A DNA stretch of 64,000 nt from Arthrobacter sp. MN05-02 (lineage in GTDB: Bacteria > Actinomycetota > Actinomycetes > Actinomycetales > Micrococcaceae): assembly GCA_004001285.1 (NCBI GenBank), contig AP018697.1:868001-932000 (forward strand), given 5' to 3'. The notes under the pieces are model-generated. The model made no database searches, had not been told where the DNA came from, and was given only the letters and a program-made list of their open reading frames with translations. Positions 44,039 to 52,179 of the stretch are shown in pieces (the first letter of the stretch is position 1; every line of letters starts with the position of its first letter). The position numbers and the translations under genes are program-made.

Positions 44039-45487
44039 CGGCGGTCGGACAGCTGATCGAGGAGGCGCTCCTCGGCGTCGTACCCCGGTGCTATGCCGCG
44101 GGGGATCCGCAGCAGGAAGACGACGCCGAGCACCCACCAGAGACCGAACAGGATCCACGGCGGCGGGGTGAGCGCTGCCGGCATGCCGGGCAGGTAGAGG
44201 CTGAGCAGGGCGACGCAGAGCACCACGGCGATCCAGCCGATCACGGTGCCACCGTTGCCCGCCCCGCCGATGCGCAGCGGCCGCTCCATGGCCGGTTCGC
44301 GCCGTCGCAGGATCACGAAGACGAGCGCCACGAGGATGTAGGCGAGGACGATGCTCGGGGCTCCGGAGTCGACGAGCCACCCGAGCATCTGCGTGCCGAA
44401 GAACGGCGCTGCGAAGGACAGTGCGCCGATGAAGACCAGCGCGTTGACGGGCGTCCGGTAGCGGGGGTGGAGGACGCCGAACCACCGGGGGAGCATGCCC
44501 GATCGTGACATCGAGTACATGAGGCGGGAGGCGCCCAGGAGCAGGGAGTTCCAGGAGGTGAGGATGCCGGCGATCCCGCCCGCGATCAGGACGTTCGCCA
44601 TGATGTCGGACCCGAACATCGTGCCCATCGCGTCCGCCGTCGCGATGTCCGCGCCCGCGAGTTCATCCGCCGGCATCGCGGAGGACGTTGTCAGGATCGT
44701 CATCACGTACCAGATGGTGGCGAGGACGACGGCGACGACGACGAGCCGACCGATCTGCCGCGCCGGGATGTTGACCTCCTCCGCGGACTGCGGGATGACG
44801 TCGAAGCCAACGAACAGGAACGGCACGACGACGAGGACGGCGAAGAAGCCCGCCGAGCCGCCCGTGAAGAAGGGTTGCATGTTCGCCGCCGAGCCGCCGG
44901 TGACGCTGCCGAAGACCAGGATCAGTCCGATGACCAGGAGGAAGACGACGACGAACGTCTGCGCCGCCCCGGCGATCTTGACGCCACGGATGTTGATGAG
45001 CGTGATCACGACCGCGGCGACGGCGCCGACGAGGGCCCACGTGAGGTGCACCTGGTCGCCCGCGACGGTCCAGAGCGGGATGCGGCTGAGCTCGGGGGAA
45101 GATGTACTCCGCCGTGCGGGGGAGTGCAACGGCCTCGAAGGCGACGATCGTGACGTAGCCGCCCGTGATGGCCCAGGAACCGACGAAGGACCAGCGGGGG
45201 CCCATGCCCCGCAGCAGGAAGTTGTGTTCGCCGCCCGCCTTCGGCATGGCTGCCGTGAGTTCGGCGTAGGTGAGGCCGACCACCCCCATGATGACGCCTC
45301 CGGTCACCATCGCCAGCACCGCTCCGCCGGTACCCGCCGAAGCGATCCAGCCGCCGGTGAGCACCACCCAGCCGAACCCGATCATCGCACCGAAGCCCAG
45401 GGCGAGTGCGTCCCAGTTGCCCAGGACCTTCAGGAGGGAGGCATCCTGCCCGCTCGTCGTGCCTGCTGTGCTGTCCGGTGTGGGCAT
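44035..45487 (-). pseudogene. APC amino acid permease broken by a frameshift
   Basis: The ATG at 45487 (AGGAAGAG upstream) starts PTPDSTAGTTSG, then LGFGAMIGFGWVVLTGGWI, the first helix motif of APC permeases. The frame runs to RTAEYIFP and is lost at a run of five C on the minus strand (plus 45094-45098). Removing one C restores FPELSRIPLWTVAGDQ and the rest of about 480 residues, including VPFLFVGFDVIPQSAEEVNIP, a hallmark of the family. The downstream half lacks its own start. One extra base in a C run may be a true mutation or a sequencing error. The substrate is unknown. Confidence 0.85.
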
Positions 45488-45682
45488 GGCTACTCTTCCT
45501 TGGCTGGTCGCGGGGCTCCGGGCCGGAACCGACCGTACAGCGCCCTCCGGCGCTGCGCCGTGGGACTTCGGTGGGTCCACTGTAGGTGATCCGGCGGGCC
45601 CGGTGAACTGTTTCGACGGCACGGGTGCTCTGATGGAGGAGGAGTCGCAGCAGGTGCGGCACCGGGACGATCGGGGGGAGCG

Positions 45683-46354
45683 ATGGCACCGCGGACCACG
45701 CGCAGCAGAACTGGCGCGCCACGCCTTGCCCTGCGGGCGCCGCAGGGCGTCACCCGGGTGGCGGAGCCGCGACTGCTCGACGGCGACCACCGGGAGGGCG
45801 AGCACTACGAGCGGACCTCGTTCGACGGTGGCGAGCTCGCCGGCATCACCCTGCAGGAGTGCGTGCTCGAGGGCGTCTCCCTGAACGACACGGACCTGCG
45901 CGGCGCCCGCTTCCTCGAGTGCGCCCTCGAGGACCTGTATGCGCCGGTCTTCCGCGCACCGCGGAGCAGCTGGCGGGAGACGTCCCTGCGGAGCACGCGG
46001 TGGGGGTCTGCCGAGCTGTACGACAGCCGGTTCGACTCCGTGCACCTCGACGGCGGGAAGCTGGACTACGTGAACCTGCGCGGTTCCCAGCTGACGGACG
46101 TACTGGTGAGCGACTGCATCATCGGCGAACTGGACCTGACCGCCGTCCGGGCGACCCGGCTGGCCCTGCGGGACTGCACCATCGGGACCCTCACCCTCGA
46201 CGGCGCCCGGCTGACGGACGCCGACCTGCGCACGAGCACCTTCCGCGGCATTCACGGTCTCGACGGCCTGCGCGGCGCGACGATCGACGAGTACCAGCTG
46301 CAGCTGCTGGCGCCGTTCCTCGCCGAGAGCATGGGTCTGCGCATCGAGGGGTGA
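45683..46354 (+). CDS. Pentapeptide-repeat protein
   Basis: The 223-residue protein starts at the ATG after GGGGGGAG. It has A(D/N)LxX-type pentapeptides, for example VSLNDTDLRGARFLECAL, KLDYVNLRGSQLTDV and GARLTDADLRTSTFRG, which stack as a right-handed beta-helix. Some members bind DNA gyrase, most have no known role. The last 30 residues (YQLQLLAPFLAESMGL) form a helical cap also seen in other Micrococcaceae members. Divergent to the APC gene. Confidence 0.88.
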   Translation: MAPRTTRSRTGAPRLALRAPQGVTRVAEPRLLDGDHREGEHYERTSFDGGELAGITLQECVLEGVSLNDTDLRGARFLECALEDLYAPVFRAPRSSWRETSLRSTRWGSAELYDSRFDSVHLDGGKLDYVNLRGSQLTDVLVSDCIIGELDLTAVRATRLALRDCTIGTLTLDGARLTDADLRTSTFRGIHGLDGLRGATIDEYQLQLLAPFLAESMGLRIEG

Positions 46355-46362
46355 GCCGGACC

Positions 46363-46384
46363 ACCGCCCCGGGTCCCGGGCGGT
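46363..46384. terminator. Possible bidirectional terminator
   Basis: ACCGCCC (46363-46369) pairs with GGGCGGT (46378-46384) around an 8-nt loop, between the convergent pentapeptide and CPBP genes. It overlaps the first stop base of the CPBP gene. Confidence 0.4.
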
Positions 46385-47787
46385 CAGCCGGCTGCGGACG
46401 AGCCGGGCCCCGGGTAGCCGGGTCCACCGGGGTGCGCAGTGCCGGAGGGATGGCCGGGACCCGGGGGATGGGCCGGTCCGGACGGGTGCCGGCCGGCGGC
46501 GGAGTCCCGCCCCGGAACCGGTGATGGCGCTGCCACCGGTGCGCGCTGCGCGGCGGACGAGGATCCGGACGAGGATCCGGACGCGGCCGGAGGCACGGAC
46601 GACCGCCCGGACGGGCTCCCCGAGAAGGGCGCCGGCGGAGCGGCGTCGACCGGACGAGCCGAGGGCGGGACGGCAGGCGGCGCAGGAGTGGGTCCGGCGG
46701 CCGGAGCGTAGTGCGCGGCGTCGTACTGCGACGGGTCGTAGGCGTGTCCCTGCGACTGCGGCAGCCCCTGCGCCCAGGGCGGTACGCCGACCGGTCCCTG
46801 TCCGGCATGGGCGAACGGCGCGTGCATCCCGGCCGGGACGGACGGGGCGGGGTACGGCGGGTGCTGGACGGCGGGCAGCGGGGCCGCGGTCCGCGTCCGG
46901 GCGATGCCGCGGCGGTCGGCGATGCGGACGATGACGACCGTGGTCACCGCCATGGTCGCCACGGACACGACGAGCCCGCTCACGGAGCCATCGGTCGAGT
47001 TCACGTCGACCAGGCCGAACGCTCCGAGCACGAAGATGGTCATGTTGTTGACCGCGTGGACGGCGATCGCCGCCTCCAGGCCGCCGGTACGCCAGGTGAG
47101 CCAGCCCGCCACGACCGCGAAGACCGCGACGTCGGCCTGGCCGAGCGGGTCGTAGCCGTGGCCGAGGACGAAGAGCGGGACGGGCAGCAGGATCGCGAAG
47201 GCCGGGTGCCGCAGCCAGCTCCCGATCGCCTGCATCAGGAAGCCCCGGAAGACGTACTCCTCCGCGGCGGCCTGGAACGGGACGGCGAAGAGGGACAGGG
47301 CCAGCAGGACGAGCAGGATCGTCGTGTCCTGCTGCACGGGAGCGGCGGCGGACTCCTCGGGGAAGAGGAAGCCGATCCCCGTCGAGAGGGCGAGGCTCAC
47401 GAGGAAGACGGACAGCGCCGCCACGGCGCAGACGCCCAGCCAGCGCCAGCGGATGCGGCCGGCCACCGAGGAAAGCAGACCGACGGGCCGCGGCCCGACG
47501 ATCAGCGCAGCGAGCGCGAGGGCGGGGATCATGAGGATCAGCGAGGCCAGGGTGAAGGCGAAGATCACCGGATCGGCGAGGTCGATCGCCGCCGCGGCGT
47601 CCAGGTACGGCCCGACATCCGTCGAGGAGGTCAGCGCGAGGACCACTCCGACGATCAGCAGGAGAATCGTGAGGACCAGGTAGAAGGCGACGCCGAGCAG
47701 TGCGGTGAGCAGCGGCCTCCACCAGCGGTGCTGCGGCCACGAGCGGGCCAGTCGGTGGAATTCGAACTGCCGGTCAACCTGTTCCAT
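46384..47787 (-). CDS. CPBP-family intramembrane metalloprotease with Pro/Gly-rich tail
   Basis: The 467-residue membrane protein has about eight helices. Active-site motifs are AAAEEYVFRGFL (EExxxR), LFVLGHGYDPLG (His) and AIAVHAVNNMT (HxxxN), as in CaaX prenyl protease-like (CPBP/Abi) enzymes. Residues about 300-467 are a low-complexity Pro/Ala/Gly/Ser cytoplasmic tail (PGPGHPSGTAHPGGPG type), unusual in length. A -10 hexamer lies 6 nt before the ATG. Confidence 0.88.
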   Translation of the reverse strand: MEQVDRQFEFHRLARSWPQHRWWRPLLTALLGVAFYLVLTILLLIVGVVLALTSSTDVGPYLDAAAAIDLADPVIFAFTLASLILMIPALALAALIVGPRPVGLLSSVAGRIRWRWLGVCAVAALSVFLVSLALSTGIGFLFPEESAAAPVQQDTTILLVLLALSLFAVPFQAAAEEYVFRGFLMQAIGSWLRHPAFAILLPVPLFVLGHGYDPLGQADVAVFAVVAGWLTWRTGGLEAAIAVHAVNNMTIFVLGAFGLVDVNSTDGSVSGLVVSVATMAVTTVVIVRIADRRGIARTRTAAPLPAVQHPPYPAPSVPAGMHAPFAHAGQGPVGVPPWAQGLPQSQGHAYDPSQYDAAHYAPAAGPTPAPPAVPPSARPVDAAPPAPFSGSPSGRSSVPPAASGSSSGSSSAAQRAPVAAPSPVPGRDSAAGRHPSGPAHPPGPGHPSGTAHPGGPGYPGPGSSAAG

Positions 47788-47791
47788 GCTC

Positions 47792-48532
47792 CTACCGTAG
47801 TGCGGATTCCTTGGCGTTCTCTGCGACGGATCCCTTGCGGTCCCGCCGGTGGCGCAGGTGCCCGAGGAGTGTGACGACGGCGGAGAGCAGCGCCGAGACG
47901 GCGATGCCGAGCCAGAGATCCACCGTCAGGGTCAGGGCGCCGACCACGGCTCCGGCCATGATCAGCGCGATGGCGGAGAAGCGGCGTGCCCAGAAGGGAC
48001 TCTTCCCGCCGGCGAGGCGGGAATCCGAGGCGAGGCCCGTGATGGTGGACGTGACGACCACTGTGGTGATCTCGGCGACCTTCAGGCGCTTCGCCGTCGC
48101 GGCCTGGATGCCCATCACCGTCGCCAGCACCGACGTCGTGATGCTGCCCAGCACCTCCTCGGCGTGCACGTCCACGAGCGCGACGTAGACCGCGAGGGCG
48201 ATCAGGCCTACGGTCACGGTCAGGAGGGCGATCGACGTGCGACCGGACCACCCCTCCGGTCCCTTCCGCAGGAGGCGCCCTGCGAGGGCGGCACCGACCA
48301 TGAAGAAGACCAGGGCCAGCGCGGGCCGGAGGATCGGCAGGTCGGCCCCGCCGGCGAAGGCCATACCCAGCAGGACCACATTGCCCGTCATGTTGCCCGT
48401 GAAGACCCGGTCCAGCCCGAGGTAGCCGACGGCGTCGATCACACCCGTGGAGAAGGTCAGAGCGAGCATGAGCCACAGGTGCAGGCGGTCGGTCGCAATG
48501 CGTGGTTTTTTCTTCGCCTTGTTCTTTCCCAT
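47792..48532 (-). CDS. YoaK/DUF1275 membrane protein
   Basis: The 246-residue protein has about six helices and the DUF1275 signature: STGVIDAVGYLGLDRVFTGNMTGNVVLLG. The N-terminus is Lys-rich (GKNKAKKKPR). Function unknown. It is divergent to the peptide ABC operon and uses a face-to-face promoter in a short AT-rich region. It ends 4 bp before the CPBP gene start. Confidence 0.9.
   Translation of the reverse strand: MGKNKAKKKPRIATDRLHLWLMLALTFSTGVIDAVGYLGLDRVFTGNMTGNVVLLGMAFAGGADLPILRPALALVFFMVGAALAGRLLRKGPEGWSGRTSIALLTVTVGLIALAVYVALVDVHAEEVLGSITTSVLATVMGIQAATAKRLKVAEITTVVVTSTITGLASDSRLAGGKSPFWARRFSAIALIMAGAVVGALTLTVDLWLGIAVSALLSAVVTLLGHLRHRRDRKGSVAENAKESALR
47794..47799 (-). promoter_or_regulatory. 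-10 hexamer of a probable leaderless transcript (TACGGT)
   Basis: TACGGT on the minus strand ends 6 nt before the ATG at 47787. AGGAG in the gap is too close to serve as a ribosome-binding site. Confidence 0.45.
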
Positions 48533-48552
48533 GAATTCCCTCGGTAACAGCC

Positions 48553-48581
48553 TTGAAACGAATGTATACGAAGCTTATCGT
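48553..48581 (+). promoter_or_regulatory. Promoter of the peptide ABC operon
   Basis: TTGAAA (48553-48558), a 17-bp spacer and TATCGT (48576-48581). The leader would be about 68 nt. GATTG-TATT-CAATC (48591-48604), just downstream, is a small palindrome and possible operator. Confidence 0.5.
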
Positions 48582-48602
48582 CGTACAGGCGATTGTATTC
48601 AA
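48574..48602 (-). promoter_or_regulatory. Opposing promoter for the DUF1275 gene
   Basis: On the minus strand TTGAAT (plus 48597-48602), 17 bp and GATAAG (plus 48574-48579). It overlaps the forward promoter, so the two genes may be expressed alternately. Confidence 0.4.
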
Positions 48603-48655
48603 TCTGTCGATCCGCCTGCAGAAGCAGTTCCATCCTTCCGTTCGTGAGGAACCCC

Positions 48656-50323
48656 ATGCAGCACTCCACCTCCACTCCGACGCTCCGCAGGAGGCCCGGC
48701 CAGGCCACCGGACTGCTGGCGGCCGTGGCCGCCGCCGCGACGGTACTGACCGCGTGCCAGCCGGTCCAGCCGTTGCCGGCCGCTCCCGTCCGCGAGGACG
48801 TCACCAGCGTGCCCCTCGGGGACGCCGCGGTCCGCGAGGGAGGAGACCTCGTCATGGCGCTCTCCGCCGAGCCGGACAAACTCGACCCGACGACGTCGTC
48901 GTCCCTCTACACGCGCTACGTCATGCAGACCATGTGCCAGAAGCTCTACGACATCGACGCCGACGGGGAACTCGTACCGCAGCTCGCCACGGCGCTCCCG
49001 GAGATCTCGGACGACGGACTCACCGTCACGATCCCCGTGCGCACCGACGCCGTGTTCGCCGACGGTGTCCCCTTCGACGCCGATGCCGTGCGCGCCACCC
49101 TTGAGCGCCATCTCACACTCGAGGGCTCGACCCGCAAGAGCGAGCTCGGGCCGATCACGGAGATCCGTGCCGTCGGCCCGGACCGCGTGCAGATCCGCTA
49201 CGAGCGGCCCTTCGCACCGCTGACGGCCGCGCTCGCCGACCGTGCGGGCATGATGCTCTCGCCCGAGGCCATCGAGGAGAAGGGCGCGGACTTCGGGAGC
49301 AGCCCGGTCTGCGTGGGTCCGTTCAAGTTCGTCGACCGCGTGCCGCAGACCTCCATCACCGTCGAGCGCGACCCGCTCTACTACGACGCCGCCGACGTGC
49401 ACCTCGACACCATCACCTACCGGATCATCACCGACGCGAACATCAGGGCCGCCAACCTGCGCTCCGGCGACGTGCAGGTCGCCGACACCATCTCGCCGCA
49501 GGACATCGACGCCCTGCTCAAGGAGGACGGACTCGGGGTGCTGCAGGTCGGATCGCTGGGTTACCAGGGCCTCACCGTGAACGTCGGCAACACCGACGGC
49601 GTGGGGGAGCCCGTGGGCACCGTCGCCACGCCGCTCGCCCAGGACAAGGCCATCCGCCTGGCGCTGTCCATGTCGATCGACCGGGAAGCCCTCGTGAACA
49701 CGGTGTTCAACAGCTGGTTCGAGCCCGCCTGCTCACCCATCTCGCCCGACAGCCCCTACGCCTCCGAGGCCAGTGAGGCGTGCCCGCCGTACGACCCGGA
49801 CGGCGCGAAGAAGCTGCTCGAGGACGCCGGCGTCGAGACGCCGTACCCGATCGAGATGCAGGTGACCAACACCCCGGACACCCTGCGCTACGCCCAGGCG
49901 CTGCAGGCCGCGGTCGCCGACGGCGGCTTCGACCTCACCGTGGTGCCGGTCGAGTACTCCACGCTCCTCGACGTGCAGTCCCGGGGCGACTTCGAGGCAC
50001 TGCAGCTCGGCTGGTCCGGACGCATCGACCCCCACGGGAACATGTTCAACTTCCTCTCGACCGGCGGCGGCAACAACTACTCCGGGTACAGCAGCCCCGA
50101 GGTGGACGACCTGCTCACGGACGCGGCCCGGACCAACGACGTCGCGGAGCGCGCGGCGCTGTACGGGGACGTCGTGGAGCGGCTGCACGAGGACAACCCC
50201 CTGATCTACCTGTACCGGCAGCGCAGCCTGACCGCCTACAGCACCGACATCGCCGGTGTGGAGACCTTCGCCGACGGCGTCGTGCACCTCAGCAGCGCGG
50301 CATTCATCGAGACGGAGGACTGA
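48656..50323 (+). CDS. Peptide ABC transporter, solute-binding lipoprotein
   Basis: The ATG at 48656 has GAGGA 5 bp upstream; the frame extends back to 48593 without one. The 555-residue protein has a lipoprotein signal (TGLLAAVAAAATVLTAC, lipid Cys34) and the SBP family 5 pattern: GDLVMALSAEPDKLDP, ATALPEISDDGLTVTIPVR, NVGNTDG and DKAIRLALSMSIDREALV. It would bind peptides or gamma-glutamyl compounds. It is intact although both permease genes downstream are frameshifted. Confidence 0.9.
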   Translation: MQHSTSTPTLRRRPGQATGLLAAVAAAATVLTACQPVQPLPAAPVREDVTSVPLGDAAVREGGDLVMALSAEPDKLDPTTSSSLYTRYVMQTMCQKLYDIDADGELVPQLATALPEISDDGLTVTIPVRTDAVFADGVPFDADAVRATLERHLTLEGSTRKSELGPITEIRAVGPDRVQIRYERPFAPLTAALADRAGMMLSPEAIEEKGADFGSSPVCVGPFKFVDRVPQTSITVERDPLYYDAADVHLDTITYRIITDANIRAANLRSGDVQVADTISPQDIDALLKEDGLGVLQVGSLGYQGLTVNVGNTDGVGEPVGTVATPLAQDKAIRLALSMSIDREALVNTVFNSWFEPACSPISPDSPYASEASEACPPYDPDGAKKLLEDAGVETPYPIEMQVTNTPDTLRYAQALQAAVADGGFDLTVVPVEYSTLLDVQSRGDFEALQLGWSGRIDPHGNMFNFLSTGGGNNYSGYSSPEVDDLLTDAARTNDVAERAALYGDVVERLHEDNPLIYLYRQRSLTAYSTDIAGVETFADGVVHLSSAAFIETED

Positions 50324-50324
50324 C

Positions 50325-51283
50325 ATGGGCCGGTACGTGTTCACGAAACTCTGGCAGTCGGTCCTCACCCTGGTCCTGGCCTCGATCGTCGTCTTCGTCG
50401 GGGTGCGCCAGCTGCCCGGCGACCCGGCCCTCGCCATGGCGGGGGAGGAGGCGACGCCGGAACAGCTCGCAGCGGTCCGCGCGGAGATGGGCCTCGACCA
50501 GCCGCTCGTCGCCCAGTACTTCGCCTTCGTGCGCAACATGTTCCGCGGGGACTTCGGCGAGTCCACCCGGACGGGGACGCCCGTGACCGAACTGATCGCC
50601 ACCACGCTGCCCGTGACGCTCTGGCTCTCGGCGTACGCGATCGTCGTGGCGATCGTCGTCGGGATCCTCTTCGGCGTCATCGCGGAGCGGTTCCGCGGTC
50701 GCTGGCCCGAATGGGTGGCCAACGCCTTCGCCCTGGTGGGGCTGTCCGTCCCCAACTTCTGGCTCGGTATCCTCGCCATCCTGTACCTCGCCGTCACGCT
50801 CGGGTGGTTCCCCGCCTCCGGCTATGTGGATGTCCTCTCGGATCCGCTGCGGGGCCTGTACTACCTCACGCTGCCGGCGCTGATCCTCGGGACCGGGCTC
50901 GCTGCGGTGATCATGCGGCAGACCCGCGCCTCGATGATCGAGACCATGACCACCGACTACGTCCGTACGGCGCGGCGCGCGCGAAGGGGCTGGGACGGGG
51001 GCGTGTGCTGGTGCGCTACGGGCTCCGGAACTCGCTCATCGTCGTCGTGACGATCGTGGGCCTGCAGCTCGGCGGCCTCATCTCCGGAGCCGTGGTCACC
51101 GAGCGCATCTTCGCGCTGCCGGGCTTCGGCAAGCTCACCCTGGACGCCGTCTTCACCCGCGACTATCCCGTCATCCAGGCCGTGGTCCTGATCATCACCG
51201 TCAGCTACATCCTCATCAACCTCGCCGTGGACATCCTGTACTCGGTGGTCAATCCCAAGATCCGTGTCGGAGGAGCCAACTGA
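50325..51283 (+). pseudogene. Peptide ABC permease (DppB/GsiC type) broken by a 5-bp duplication
   Basis: The first part (50325-50980) has the DppB layout: VFTKLWQSVLTLVLASIVVF, GDFGESTRTGTPV, LSVPNFWLGILAILYLAV. At TDYVRTA the frame is lost. The second part (VLVRYGLRNSLIVVVTIVG to NPKIRVGGAN) lies in another frame. The family reads YVRTARAKGL here. CGGCG at 50968-50972 is repeated at 50973-50977; removing one copy gives exactly TARAKG. A tandem 5-bp duplication is thus the likely cause. Whole length without it would be about 317 residues. Confidence 0.88.
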
Positions 51284-52174
51284 TGGCCGTCGAAACACTG
51301 CCCCCCGGAACCGCCGGGGCAGGCCTGGGCTCCGGCCGCGGCCGCATCCTGTCCTCGCTCCGTTCCAATCCGCTGGGCATCACCGGCGGCGTGATGCTCG
51401 TCGTCGTCGTGCTGGCCGCGCTCCTCGCCCCCGTGCTCGCGCCCTATCCACCCACCGAGGTGCACTTCGACACCCCGTTCCAGCGGCCCCTGACCGAGGG
51501 CTTCCTGCTCGGCACGGACGACCTCGGCCGTGACGTCCTCTCGCGGCTGCTCTTCGGCATCCAGACCTCGCTGCAGGTGGGCGTGCTCTCCGTCCTCCTC
51601 GCGGTCGTCATCGGGACGCCGCTCGGTCTCCTGGCCGGCTACTCCCGCGGATTCGACGCCGTCATCTCACGTCTGACCGACGTCACCCTCGCCTTCCCCG
51701 TTCCTCATCATCGCCGTCGGGCTGGCCGCCATCAGCGGACCGAGCCTCGGCAACGCCGCGGTCGCGCTCGGTATCGCCCAGATCCCGACCATGATCCGGG
51801 TGGTGCGCGGCGAGACGCTGCGCATCAAGGAGAGCGACTTCGTGCTCGGTGCCCGCACCATGGACGCCTCGCCGACCTGGATCATGCTGCGGCACGTGCT
51901 CCCCAACGCGACGTCGGCCATCATCGTCCAGGCGACGGTCATCATGCCGGTCGCGGTGATCGGCGAAGCCCTGCTGTCCTTCCTCGGCCTCGGCATCCAG
52001 CCGCCCACACCGAGCCTCGGCATCATGCTCTCCGACGCCCAGCAGTACATCTTCCGCGCACCCAGCGCGGCCATCTTCACGGGCATCGCCATCGCCGCGA
52101 TCTGCCTCGCCTTCAACCTGTTCGGCGACGCCCTCCGCGACGCCTTCGACCCGACGAACACCACCCGGAAGTGA
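51283..52174 (+). pseudogene. Peptide ABC permease (DppC/GsiD type) broken by a frameshift
   Basis: The ATG overlaps the preceding stop. The first part has NPLGITGGVMLVVVVLAALLAP and FLLGTDDLGRDVLSRLLFG, a DppC hallmark. The frame is lost after DVTLAFP at four C's (51696-51699). Dropping one C restores FPFLIIAVGLAA and the rest (ETLRIKESDFVLGARTMDAS, a coupling loop). In the shifted frame the message runs on without a stop into the next gene, giving a false fusion. Expected length is about 296 residues. Confidence 0.88.
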
Positions 52175-52179
52175 CGACG

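Noticed and set aside
45094..45098. Programmed frameshift in the APC gene
   Set aside because: No slippery heptamer, no stimulatory structure and no known precedent in APC permeases; a simple homopolymer indel explains it.
44663..47740. 1025-residue minus-strand frame spanning three genes
   Set aside because: Only its last part (the APC N-terminus) is real. The rest is a shadow of the CPBP and pentapeptide genes.
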